Assembly: GCF_014647895.1 (NCBI RefSeq) | Contig: NZ_BMQB01000001.1 | Span: 682,001-746,000, forward strand | Length of the DNA stretch: 64,000 bases | Direction of reading: 5' to 3' | Source of the DNA: Pilimelia anulata | GTDB taxonomy: Bacteria; Actinomycetota; Actinomycetes; Mycobacteriales; Micromonosporaceae | Shown: positions 8,115 through 17,412 of the stretch, one piece after another | How positions within the stretch are numbered: position 1 is the stretch's first letter | Layout: every line of letters starts with the position of its first letter | The notes under the pieces: model-generated | Seen by the model: the letters and a program-made list of their open reading frames with translations, nothing else | What the model was told of the DNA's origin: nothing | Databases searched by the model: none | Made by a program: the position numbers and the translations under genes

Positions 8115-9296
8115 TCAGTACGTCGGCAGGCTCGGGTCGATCTGGTTGATCCAGGCGAGGATGCCGCCCTGCAGGTGCACCGCGTCCTTGAACCCGGCCG
8201 CGTGCAGCGCCGCCAGCGCCTCCGCCGACCGGACCCCCGACTTGCAGTGCAGCACGATCCGCTTGTCCGTCGGCAGCGTCGCCAGCGCGGCGCCGGAGAC
8301 GATCTCGCCCTTGGGTACCAGGACGGTGTCCGGGATCCGGACGATCTCGTACTCCGCCGGCTCGCGCACGTCCACGACCACGATGTTCTCACCGGCCTTG
8401 CGCCACGCCGCCAGCTCGTTCGGCGTGATCGTCGCGCCGGCGGTCGCGTCCGCGGCCTCCGGGGAGACCGCGCCGCAGAAGTCCTCGTAGTCGTCCAGCA
8501 GGTCGGTCTGGGTGGCGTTCGGGCCGCACAGGACGCAGTCCGGGTCCTTGCGCACGGTGATCCGGCGGTGGGTCAGCTCCAGCGCGTCGTACACCACCAG
8601 CGTGCCCAGCAGCGACTCGCCGATGCCGGCGATCAGCTTGATCGCCTCGGTGACCTGGATGGAGCCGATCGACGCGCAGAGCACGCCGAGCACACCGCCC
8701 TCGGCGCAGGACGGGACCAGGCCGGGCGGCGGCGGCTCGGGGTACAGGCAGCGGTAGCACGGGCCGTGCTCGGCCCAGAACACCGACGCCTGGCCGTCGA
8801 ACCGGTAGATCGAGCCCCACACGTACGGCTTGCCGAGCAGCACCGCGGCGTCGTTGACCAGGTACCGGGTGGCGAAGTTGTCGGTGCCGTCGACGATCAG
8901 GTCGTACCGGGCGAAGATCTCCTTGACGTTCTCCCGGTCCAGCGCGGTGTCGTGCCGGACCACGGTGACGTTCGGGTTGATCTCGGCGATCCGCCGGGCG
9001 GCCGACTCGGCCTTGGGGGTACCGATGTCGGACTGGCCGTGGATGATCTGGCGCTGCAGGTTGGACTCGTCCACGGTGTCGAAGTCGACGATGCCGAGGG
9101 TGCCCACCCCGGCCGCGGCCAGGTACATCAGGGCGGGGGAGCCGAGCCCGCCGGCGCCGACGCACAGCACCCTGGCGTTGGCCAGGCGGCGCTGCCCGGT
9201 CACCCCGACGTCCGGGATGATCAGGTGCCGGGAGTAGCGGCGGACCTCGGCGGCGGACAGCTCGGGTCCGGGCGCGACGAGGGGCGGGACGGACAT
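8115..9296 (-). CDS. moeZ: MoeZ: adenylyltransferase/sulfurtransferase for sulfur carriers
   Basis: 393 residues. The N-terminal ThiF/MoeB domain has the ATP loop GAGGLGS (47-53), zinc cysteines C180/C183 and C254/C257, and C197 in VPSCAEGG. The C-terminal rhodanese domain has active-site C351 in LHCKSGVRS. This protein adenylates the Gly-Gly tail of CysO/MoaD-type carriers and transfers sulfur to make thiocarboxylate. Start ATG 9296 has GAGGTG 4 bases upstream. It is third in the transcription order after cysA2 and sseC, so sulfur donor, carrier activation and cysteine synthesis genes are grouped. Confidence 0.93.
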   Translation of the reverse strand: MSVPPLVAPGPELSAAEVRRYSRHLIIPDVGVTGQRRLANARVLCVGAGGLGSPALMYLAAAGVGTLGIVDFDTVDESNLQRQIIHGQSDIGTPKAESAARRIAEINPNVTVVRHDTALDRENVKEIFARYDLIVDGTDNFATRYLVNDAAVLLGKPYVWGSIYRFDGQASVFWAEHGPCYRCLYPEPPPPGLVPSCAEGGVLGVLCASIGSIQVTEAIKLIAGIGESLLGTLVVYDALELTHRRITVRKDPDCVLCGPNATQTDLLDDYEDFCGAVSPEAADATAGATITPNELAAWRKAGENIVVVDVREPAEYEIVRIPDTVLVPKGEIVSGAALATLPTDKRIVLHCKSGVRSAEALAALHAAGFKDAVHLQGGILAWINQIDPSLPTY

Positions 9297-9454
9297 ACAC
9301 ACCTCACTGGTCGAGTACTGCGGCGGCACCGGGCGGTACCGCGGGGCGCCGATGCGGCGGCGGCGCCGGCCGGGAGGAGCGATCCGGCGGCGGGCGGTGC
9401 GACGAGGGGGAGTGCGCACCGCCCGCCGCCGAACGGTTTCGGCGGCCCGACGGA

Positions 9455-9778
9455 TCAGGCCAGGTGCAGGTCGAACGCGTTGGTGCCGGTCACCGCGGAC
9501 ACGGTCAGCACGGCATCGCCGCCGGCCGCCAGCGCCCGCAGCGACCAGGTGCCCGGCGCGGCGAAGAACCGGAACTGCCCGGCCGGGGAGGTCACCACCT
9601 CGGCGGTGAACTCCTCGTTCGCGTCGAGCAGCCGGACGTAGGCGCCGGCGACGGGCTCGCCGTCGGCGCCGCGGACCACGCCGGCGATGACGGTCGCCGT
9701 GGCGAGGTCCACCGAGGCCGGTACGCCGGCGCCCTGGTCGGGGGCCGCGCAGCCGGCGGTGCTGGATACCTGGGTCAT
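9455..9778 (-). CDS. sseC: DUF1416 / SseC family protein
   Basis: 107 residues starting MTQVSSTAGCAAPDQG. The core is a carboxypeptidase-regulatory-like beta sandwich: VIAGVVRGADGEPVAGAYVR, then AGQFRFFAAPGTW. This family sits next to thiosulfate sulfurtransferase genes in actinobacteria (sseC beside cysA2 in mycobacteria). The start is 5 bases past the stop of the sulfurtransferase, so the two are co-translated. C10 is conserved in the family and might carry sulfur; that is inference. Confidence 0.88.
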   Translation of the reverse strand: MTQVSSTAGCAAPDQGAGVPASVDLATATVIAGVVRGADGEPVAGAYVRLLDANEEFTAEVVTSPAGQFRFFAAPGTWSLRALAAGGDAVLTVSAVTGTNAFDLHLA

Positions 9779-9783
9779 GGGGG

Positions 9784-10626
9784 TCACGCCTTCCCGGGCT
9801 CGTCGCCGACCGCCACGGGCACGCCGACCAGCGAGCCGTACTCGGTCCACGATCCGTCGTAGTTCTTCACGTTCCGGTGCCCCAGCAGGTGGTGCAGGAC
9901 GAACCAGGTGTGCGAGGAGCGCTCGCCGATCCGGCAGTACGCGATGGTCGGCCGGTCGGGGTCGAGGTCCGCGTACAACGCGCGCAGCTCGTCCTCGCCG
10001 CGGAACGTGCCGTCCTCCTTGGCCGCCTTCGACCACGGTACGCTGCGCGCCGTCGGGATGTGCCCGGGCCGCTGCGACTGCTCCTGGGGCAGGTGGGCGG
10101 GGGCGAGCAGGCGGCCGCTGTACTCGTCGGGCGAGCGCACGTCGACCAGGTTGGCGCCCCCGATGCTGGCGATCACCTCGTCCCGGTGGGCCCGGATCGA
10201 GGCGTCGGCCGGCTGCGCCCGGTACGCCGTGCGGGGCCGCTCGGGCACCTCGGCGACCAGCGGGCGGGCCTCCAGCTCCCACTTCTTCCGGCCGCCGTCG
10301 AGCAGCCGCACGTCGGCGTGGCCGTAGAGGGCGAAGTACCAGAACGCGTACGCCGCGAACCAGTTGTTGTTGCCGCCGTACAGCACGACGGTGTCCTCGT
10401 TGCCGATGCCCTTGGCCGACAGCAGCTCCTCGAACTGCTCCCTGCTGAGCAGGTCCCGGCGGACCGGGTCCTGCAACTCGGCCCGCCAGTCCAGGCCGAC
10501 CGCGTTGCGCAGGTGGCCGCGCTCGTAGGCCGCGGCGTCCTCGTCGACCTCGACGAAGACGACGCCGGGCGCGTCCAGGTTCTCGGCCGCCCAGGCCGTG
10601 CTGACCAGTACTCGGTCACGACTCAT
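9784..10626 (-). CDS. cysA2: Thiosulfate sulfurtransferase (two-domain rhodanese, CysA2-like)
   Basis: 280 residues with tandem rhodanese domains, the second holding catalytic C231 in AYCRIGERSSHTWF; the first is the inactive copy. It transfers sulfane sulfur from thiosulfate, or forms a persulfide donor for MoeZ/CysO. ATG 10626 has a GGAAGGAACG purine stretch upstream. A cysteine leader peptide (10896-10964) starts the transcript about 270 bases upstream, and two hairpins lie between: 10654-10669 (6-bp stem) and 10713-10731 (7-bp stem). This is consistent with cysteine-responsive attenuation. Confidence 0.92.
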   Translation of the reverse strand: MSRDRVLVSTAWAAENLDAPGVVFVEVDEDAAAYERGHLRNAVGLDWRAELQDPVRRDLLSREQFEELLSAKGIGNEDTVVLYGGNNNWFAAYAFWYFALYGHADVRLLDGGRKKWELEARPLVAEVPERPRTAYRAQPADASIRAHRDEVIASIGGANLVDVRSPDEYSGRLLAPAHLPQEQSQRPGHIPTARSVPWSKAAKEDGTFRGEDELRALYADLDPDRPTIAYCRIGERSSHTWFVLHHLLGHRNVKNYDGSWTEYGSLVGVPVAVGDEPGKA

Positions 10627-10653
10627 GGTCGTTCGTTCCTTCCGATTTTCGCT

Positions 10654-10731
10654 GCGCCGGTGACGGCGCGGGCCGCAGCCGGCGGACCGGGCGGCGGATG
10701 AGCCATTGGGGACGGGGTCGCGTGGACCCCG
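10654..10731 (-). promoter_or_regulatory. Hairpins between the leader peptide and cysA2
   Basis: Two perfect stems: CGGGGTC/GACCCCG with a 5-base loop (10713-10731), and GCGCCG/CGGCGC with a 4-base loop (10654-10669). The second ends 28 bases upstream of the cysA2 start codon. In an attenuator they could act as terminator or anti-terminator arms. Their alternation with leader translation cannot be shown by eye. Confidence 0.35.
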
Positions 10732-10895
10732 GGTTGCGCATTCCCTGCCATACCGCGCATACTGCTGCCTCGTCGGAGTCGTCGAAGCGCGGACGGGCGC
10801 TGGATTCCGAATGGGTCGGTACCCGGGAAACAGATGCGGGTGGCGCCGGGATCAGGGCGCCGAACAGCGGCGACGCCGCAGGGGGTGCGGGTCGC

Positions 10896-10964
10896 TCAGC
10901 GACACAGGCAGGCGGCCACGCGGCACAGGTCGACCGCGCGCCGGCGAGTGAGCAACAGGCTCAT
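10896..10964 (-). CDS. Cysteine leader peptide upstream of the cysA2-sseC-moeZ operon
   Basis: 22 codons, ATG 10964, ending TRRRAVDLCRVAACLCR. Three cysteine codons fall in the last nine positions. This is a very close match to the actinobacterial leader-peptide family (LLTRRRAVDLCRVA pattern). There is no Shine-Dalgarno sequence; instead TAGAGT lies 6 bases before the ATG, so the mRNA is probably leaderless. It shares this design with the peptide at 626-778, and both precede sulfur genes. The regulatory role follows from polycysteine leaderless ORFs in mycobacteria. Confidence 0.85.
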   Translation of the reverse strand: MSLLLTRRRAVDLCRVAACLCR

Positions 10965-10970
10965 GCCGCC

Positions 10971-10976
10971 ACTCTA
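10971..10976 (-). promoter_or_regulatory. -10 promoter element TAGAGT of the leader transcript
   Basis: On the - strand TAGAGT fits TANNNT and ends 6 bases before the leader ATG, the spacing expected when the start codon is the transcription start. A weak TTCAGC could be the -35 at a 17-base spacing. The divergent cysM promoter must lie in the same 120-base gap. Confidence 0.55.
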
Positions 10977-11081
10977 GCCCATTTCGATCCGCGGCTGAAC
11001 ACCGTCGTTTCCGGTGGTCCCGCGGCCCCTCCAGGAGTCACCATGCACGTAGCTGATCACCCGACGACGGCAGGCGGATAA

Positions 11082-12050
<969 letters not shown>

Positions 12051-12097
12051 CGAGCGCCCCTGGATCACGGCGGCCGGGGCGGATCGCCGGAAGGTGA

Positions 12098-12148
12098 GCG
12101 CGGCTCGGCAGCGCGCGGCGGGTTCGCCGGTGCGCTGCCGAGCCGCGC
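12098..12148 (+). terminator. Strong hairpin terminator after cysM
   Basis: A perfect 17-bp stem: 12098-12114 (GCGCGGCTCGGCAGCGC) pairs with 12132-12148, loop 17 bases. It begins 48 bases past the cysM stop. No T-run. Confidence 0.75.
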
Positions 12149-12275
12149 CACTGCATGAGGCGGTGGAGACGGCGTTCGCCGAGGGCGCGTCGCCGGTGGG
12201 CGATCTGTCGAAGGCTGGACGTCGACGACAACAGCGGCTCCAGCCGTGCCCACTCCAGGTCGGTTCAGAGGCGCT

Positions 12276-13571
12276 CTAGGCCGGGTTGGCTTGACGGAGG
12301 CGCAGGTTGATCGTGACCGGACCCGGTCCGGCCGGGACCTGGAAGGGTGTGGCGTTGGCGAGGCTGTTGGCGTTGTCGTGCCAGCCCTCCAGTCGAGCGC
12401 CCGTGCCCTCCTTCGTGGATGTCATGAACGCTTTGTAGGTATGACCGGGGAGCACGCGGGCGGAGTAGTTGTAGGGTGCCGGGAGGTCGTCAACCACTTC
12501 CCCGGTAGTGGGGTCGCACAACCGCAGGCGTCGATCAACGGCGTTGTCCTCGTCAGAGGCGGCGGTGCCCTTGATCTCGATCCCGGCCGCGAGCCGTGGC
12601 GACCAGTCCGTGGGCTCACCGGACTTGATCTCGACGAGTTGCGCGTCCGCGGCGTTCACCGCGCCGCCGGCCCACTGGTTCGGGAATTCGCCTCGTCCGA
12701 CGGCGCCGAAGTTCAGGCGGAACGCCCATTTGTACGGGCCGAAGTCAAAGTCGTAGGAGCCGTCGTCGTAGGTGTTCCAGCCGCCCATGCCCCCGGTGAT
12801 GATCGGCTGGTGGTAGGGCTGGACGTACGTGGTGAGGTAGAGCCGCTTGCCGTAGGGGCGCCCATCGGGGCGGAGTACCTTGCCGACGAGCTTTCCGGGC
12901 TCGTCCATCAGTACCGCCGGTGCGGATGTCGTCTGTCCCGGGGTGACGGTGACAGGGGCTGCCGTGCGCTGCTCGCCGGTTCCACCACTCTGGCCGACCC
13001 ACTAGGCCCCCAGATCCTCCGCGTACGCGAAAAGGTTGTACCGGCCGGCCGGTACCGGTTCGCTGACCGCCAACCCGGCATCGTCGGCAGCCAGCGAGAC
13101 CACGACATGCTTCGCATGCGGATCGAACAGCGGGCGCAGCTCCACGCCGGGCTTGGCGACGGCCGTGCCGGTTGCCCTGCGCTTGACGGACGTGCTGATG
13201 ATGCCGCCCAGCTCGAACACCGACGTGTACTCCCTGGGCATCCCCGGCCGGACCGAATTTTGGGCAGGGATGTAGTACCGCTGCGGGTACTCCTTCAGGT
13301 TCTGGGTGGTGACCACGGTCAGCGGCTCGTCCGTGGGCACGTCCGTGAGCGTCACGCTCGTGGCGGTGCCTTTGGTGCAATCCGCCCGGCTCTCATCCAG
13401 GGCGCGCACCTCGGTGCAGAAGCCCTCGACCGGCTTGCCCGTCCTGGCGTCCCTGGCCCGTACCACGAAGGTGCCGGCGTCGGACTGCGTCGGCCGCGCT
13501 GCCACGCCGGGAGCCGGAACGATCATCAGCGCTGCCGAGACGGCAGCCGTCAGCAAGAAGAGTCGTCGCAC
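12276..13571 (-). pseudogene. Secreted carboxypeptidase-regulatory-like protein, interrupted by an in-frame amber codon
   Basis: A signal peptide (MRRLFLLTAAVSAALMIVPAPGVAARP) starts a secreted protein of about 431 codons. The reading frame meets TAG at 13004-13002 after FAYAEDLGA. It then continues in the same frame with WVGQSGGTGEQRTAAPVTVT and a further beta-rich part (LVGKVLRPDGRPYGKRLYL) to a stop at 12276. Relatives have a polar residue, often Gln, before WVG, so a single C-to-T change (CAG to TAG) would explain the stop. ATG 12908 is internal and has no ribosome binding site. Either a nonsense mutation, a sequencing error, or suppressed readthrough. Confidence 0.7.
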
Positions 13572-13747
13572 TTCTACACCCCCGTGTCATGTGGACGCTT
13601 CCGGCGGCAGTATCACCGGTCATCGATGATGATCACAACCGTCCCACGGCGCGAACCTGACGGACGCCGCCGGCAGGGCCACGGAGGTCCGCCCTCGTCG
13701 GAGTCGCCGGCGGCGCTGCCCCGCGAGGGGAAGCCAAGGACTCAGCG

Positions 13748-14335
13748 ATGAGCCGCTCGTACCCCGAGTCGCGCGTAGGACAACGGCACCGGGTGGAGCT
13801 GGAGTGCGCGGCCGCGATCGCGGCGACGCTGGACGCTGCCCACTACGTCGTGAACCTGACCCCGCTGGGCACCTTGACCCACGGGGCGGTCCGGGTGCCG
13901 GACCCGGATGCGTCGATGGCGGCCACGGTGGTGCCGGGCCGCAACGCGCTGCTGCTCGACCTGGCGGTGTCGGCCGCGGTCGGCTGCGGCGCCGACGCGG
14001 TGGTGTACGGCGCGCATGCCGGTGATCACCCGATCCACCCGGACTGCCCGCCGGAGTGGTTCGCGCCGTATCGGGAGATGGTCCGGCTGGGCATTCAGGG
14101 TGTGGCCTGCGCGGACTTCGAGGTCCTGGCGCCGTTCCTCGCCTGGTCCGAGGCCGACATCGTCCGCCTGGGTGCGGTGCTGGGCGTGCCGTTCCGGCGG
14201 ACCTGGTCGTGCCGGCGCGGCGGTTCGGTGCACTGCGGCACCTGCGGCACCTGCGTGGAGCGGCAGGAGGCATTCGCCGGAGCCGGCATCGTCGACCCGA
14301 CCACGTACGCCGCGCCGGCGGGGCGGGTCGGCTGA
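13748..14335 (+). pseudogene. queC: QueC-like 7-cyano-7-deazaguanine synthase without its PP-loop
   Basis: 195 residues from ATG 13748. The middle and end match QueC: GQRHRVELE, VPDPD, VVPGRNALLLDLA, then the zinc site SCRRGGSVHCGTCGTC. The N-terminal 25-30 residues that carry the ATP PP-loop SGGxDS before (F/V)DYGQRH are absent. The three frames upstream (13620-13747) show nothing like them. Without the loop adenylation is not expected, so this is most likely a 5'-truncated gene. No other queuosine or deazaguanine gene is nearby. Confidence 0.6.
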
Positions 14336-14387
14336 GGTACCGCGTCGGCTCGTTTCGATGCCGCACCTCGGCTGCCGCATCCCGCGG

Positions 14388-14431
14388 CCCGACCCGCCGG
14401 CTGCCCGTGCGGGGGCGGCCGGCGGGTCGGG
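14388..14431. terminator. Bidirectional hairpin between the queC-like gene and the S1 protease
   Basis: CCCGACCCGCCGGC (14388-14401) pairs perfectly over 14 bp with 14418-14431, loop 16 bases. It lies between convergent stops. Confidence 0.7.
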
Positions 14432-14450
14432 GGTCATCGCCCGGCCGGGG

Positions 14451-15254
14451 TCACCAGCCGGCGGGGAGGGTGCCGCCCAGCTCGCGGATGGCGCTCGTGA
14501 GCTGCGGAATGAACGCGCTGACCTGCGCGTAGTGGCCGGGGTTCTCGGCCCGGGCGCAGCCGATGCCCCAGCTCGTCGCGCCGACCACGACCCACCGGTC
14601 CCCGTCGCGGGCCGCGAGCGGGCCGCCCGAGTCGCCCTGGCAGGTGTCGATGCCGCCCTTGGCGAGGTCGCCGGCGCAGATCTCGGCCGGGCCGACGACC
14701 TCCGGGCAGGAGGCGTCCGGGATGTACGGCAGGTCGACCTCGCGCAGCAGGTTGGTGCCCTGGCCGCCCTCGCTGGTGGCCCCCCAGCCCATCGTGCGGA
14801 AGGACGGGGTGGCGTCGTACTTGCCGTCGGCCGGCACGGCGACCGGGGCGATGTCGGTGATCGGCTGGTCGAGCTTCACCACCGCCCAGTCGGCGACGTC
14901 GTCCGGCAGCGGGCCGCTGGGCGGCGGGGGCTTGCCGTACTTCACGCCGACCACGTTGCGCTTCGTCCCCTGGCGGTGGTCGACCCGGCCGACGCTGGCG
15001 GTGCTGCGGTCGTGGCCGCCCTCGAAGCAGTGCGCGGCGGACAGGACGATGTCGCGCGAGATGAGCGAGCCGCCGCACTGGTAGAAGTTCTGGATGCTGA
15101 GGTACGTCACCCAGGGGTAGGCGCCCTCGGCCGCGGCCTTGCCGCCGACGATGCGCGGCGCCGGGTCGGCGGCGGCGGGGGCGGCGGGGAGCCCGGCGGC
15201 CAGCACGGCGGCTGTGGCGGCGCCGAGGACGGCCGGTAGCGAACGGGATCTCAT
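14451..15254 (-). CDS. Secreted trypsin-like serine protease (S1)
   Basis: 267 residues: signal peptide to about residue 29, short propeptide, mature N-terminus IVGG at 35. The triad is complete: H75 in SAAHC, D122 in ADWAVVKL, S209 in GDSGGP. Six cysteines fit the usual disulfides. D203 lies six residues before the catalytic serine (IDTCQGDSGG), the position that gives trypsin-like specificity for Arg/Lys. It is monocistronic, with a long upstream region. Confidence 0.9.
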   Translation of the reverse strand: MRSRSLPAVLGAATAAVLAAGLPAAPAAADPAPRIVGGKAAAEGAYPWVTYLSIQNFYQCGGSLISRDIVLSAAHCFEGGHDRSTASVGRVDHRQGTKRNVVGVKYGKPPPPSGPLPDDVADWAVVKLDQPITDIAPVAVPADGKYDATPSFRTMGWGATSEGGQGTNLLREVDLPYIPDASCPEVVGPAEICAGDLAKGGIDTCQGDSGGPLAARDGDRWVVVGATSWGIGCARAENPGHYAQVSAFIPQLTSAIRELGGTLPAGW

Positions 15255-15825
15255 GCGAACTCCGGGGTGGTGAGGGAGCGGGCGCGCCGCCGGGTCGGCG
15301 GGCGCGATTCCGGACCGGCCGGGGTGACCCGGCCGGCTGTGGCGAAACGGGGCGAACCCGCGGACGAGCGCCGGAATGGACCGGCCGCGGGCGTTCCGGG
15401 CGCGCTTTCCCGGAATCGAGGGTCCACTGTGGTGCGGCTGCCGGCGGCCGCACCGCGATGATCGCGGTCGAGCGTCAGCATAGGAAGATCGCGGAACCGT
15501 CGGCAATGCCGAATGGCGAATAGTTCTTCACAGAATCGCGCCGCGGCGGCAAATCTGTTCGCCAATTCGATCGGCGGCCGGCGTACGCAAGCAAAATTGT
15601 TCAGCCGCGCCGGATCGATTGAATCCGGGCATGGAAAAGGCTATGCATCGGGCCGTCCGGTCGCGCCCCGCGCGGCGGGCCGCGCCCCGCGCGGTCGACC
15701 CCGGCCCGACGGTACGGGCGGAATGTTCGTTTTCGTGGCCGTCGCGCAGGCTGTTCGGTGGACATTGACAATCATCCGTATGTCGGATCTCCTTCACGGC
15801 ACACACGAGCCGGGAGGGGACCCGC
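15255..15825. other. 571-base intergenic region between divergent genes
   Basis: No convincing gene. GC falls in 15480-15640, typical of promoters. A hairpin GTGCGGC/GCCGCAC lies at 15432-15453. A perfect TTGACA (15765-15770) points toward the permease but has no clear -10 at 17 bases. A 127-codon open frame over 15513-15896 overlaps the permease start and has no coding character. Confidence 0.5.
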
Positions 15826-17265
15826 ATGACCTCGGGACCAGCATCACTGGGCGGCGGGCGCGGGGTACTGCGCCGGAAACCGGTGGACGACATTGATGAC
15901 CGGAGTGGCCCATTATCCCGCTCGCTGGGGCTGTGGCAGCTCACCGCGATCGGCGTCGGCGGCATCATCGGCGCCGGCATCTTCTCCCTCGCCGGGGCGG
16001 TGGCCAACGAGACCGCCGGGCCGGCGGTGCTGCTGTCCTTCCTCATCGCCGGCGTCGCCAGCGCCGCGGCGGCCCTGGCGTACGCCGAGTTCGCCGGGCT
16101 GATCCCGAAGGCCGGGTCCGCGTACACCTACGGCTACGCCGTGCTGGGCGAGCTGGTCGCCTGGATGATCGGCTGGGACCTGCTGCTGGAGTACACCGCG
16201 ATCGTCGCCGTGGTGGCGATCGGCATCTCCGGCTACTTCGGCTTCCTCGTCGGCGAGCTGGGACTGGACCTGCCGGCCTGGATGCTGGGCGCGCCGGGCA
16301 CCGGGGACGGCCGGGTGGTCGACCTGTTCGCCGTGGTCCTGTGCCTGCTCATCGCGCTGCTGCTGAACCTGGGCATCCGCGCCGCGGCGCGGTTCGAGAC
16401 GTTCGTGGTCGGGCTCAAGATCGCCGTCGTACTGCTGGTCGTGGTCGTCGGGTTCTTCCACATCAGGACGGGCAACTACTCGCCGTACTTCCCGTTCGGC
16501 TTCTCCGGGGCGGTCACCGGCGCCGCGACGGTGTTCTTCGCGGTGTTCGGCTACGACGCGATGAGCACGGCCGCCGAGGAGTCCAAGGACGCCCAGCGGC
16601 ACATGCCGAAGGCCATCATCTACTCGCTGGCCGTCTCGATGGTGCTGTACGTGCTGGCCACGCTCGTGCTGACCGGCATGCAGAAGTACACCGACATCGA
16701 CCCCAAGAGCGGCTTCTCCTCCGCGTTCGCCGCGGTCGGGCTGGACGGCCTGGCCAGCGTGATCGCCGTCGGGGCGATCATCGGCATCCTGACCGTGATG
16801 TTCACGTTCCTGCTCGGGGTGACCCGGGTCTGGTACGCGATGAGCCGGGACGGGCTGCTGCCGCGGTACTTCGCCAAGGTCCACCCGGTCCGCCGGGTGC
16901 CGACCCGGGTGACCTGGATCGCCGGCATCGCCTCCGCGGTCATCGCCGGCTTCCTGCCGATCCGGGAGGCGGCCGAGCTGACCAACATCGGCATCCTGGC
17001 GGCGTTCATCGTGGTCTGCGTGGCGGTGACGGTGCTGCGGTACCGGCGGCCGGACCTGCCCCGGACGTTCCGCACGCCGCTGATGCCGCTGGTCCCGGCG
17101 GTCGGCGTGGTCTTCTCGGTCTGGCTGATCACGTTCCTGACCGCGACGACGTGGCTGCGCTTCGCGGCCTGGCTGGCGATCGGTCTGGTCGTCTACTTCG
17201 CCTATGGGTACCGCAACTCGCTGTTGCGCCGGAACTCCGGAGCGGAGTCCCCGCCGCCTCAATAA
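15826..17265 (+). CDS. Amino-acid permease, APC superfamily (cationic amino-acid type)
   Basis: 479 residues with about 12 hydrophobic helices and the APC signature GVGGIIGAGIF in helix 1. The order and length (loop after helix 3 with EFAGLIPKAGSAYTY, later FFAVFGYDAMSTAAEESKD) match the CAT/YfnA-like cationic amino-acid transporter family. Import of basic or branched amino acids across the plasma membrane is the likely role; substrate not readable. The start has GGGAGGGGAC upstream. Confidence 0.85.
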   Translation: MTSGPASLGGGRGVLRRKPVDDIDDRSGPLSRSLGLWQLTAIGVGGIIGAGIFSLAGAVANETAGPAVLLSFLIAGVASAAAALAYAEFAGLIPKAGSAYTYGYAVLGELVAWMIGWDLLLEYTAIVAVVAIGISGYFGFLVGELGLDLPAWMLGAPGTGDGRVVDLFAVVLCLLIALLLNLGIRAAARFETFVVGLKIAVVLLVVVVGFFHIRTGNYSPYFPFGFSGAVTGAATVFFAVFGYDAMSTAAEESKDAQRHMPKAIIYSLAVSMVLYVLATLVLTGMQKYTDIDPKSGFSSAFAAVGLDGLASVIAVGAIIGILTVMFTFLLGVTRVWYAMSRDGLLPRYFAKVHPVRRVPTRVTWIAGIASAVIAGFLPIREAAELTNIGILAAFIVVCVAVTVLRYRRPDLPRTFRTPLMPLVPAVGVVFSVWLITFLTATTWLRFAAWLAIGLVVYFAYGYRNSLLRRNSGAESPPPQ

Positions 17266-17412
17266 ACGACATTCCGCGCATCTCCCTGGGTGTCACCGCG
17301 ATCCGTCCCATTTGGCTTCTTTGCGGAGAGTCGGCTCTCGGGTGTGGCCGGTAATATCCGCGCCGTTCGATTGCCGGCCCCTCGCCGGATCGATATGACA
17401 CCTGGGGAGATC

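Noticed and set aside
10698..11081. A 127-codon + strand ORF over the divergent promoter region
   Set aside because: It covers the antisense of the clear cysteine leader peptide and its -10 box; its sequence has no domain pattern or ribosome binding site.
11043..11081. Micro-ORF MHVADHPTTAGG with AGGAG upstream, ending 3 bases before cysM
   Set aside because: It has no cysteine and no family match. The Shine-Dalgarno match may be chance; kept only as a remark.
15513..15896. A 127-codon ORF upstream of and overlapping the permease start
   Set aside because: Mixed composition, no ribosome binding site, and conflict with the well-supported permease start.
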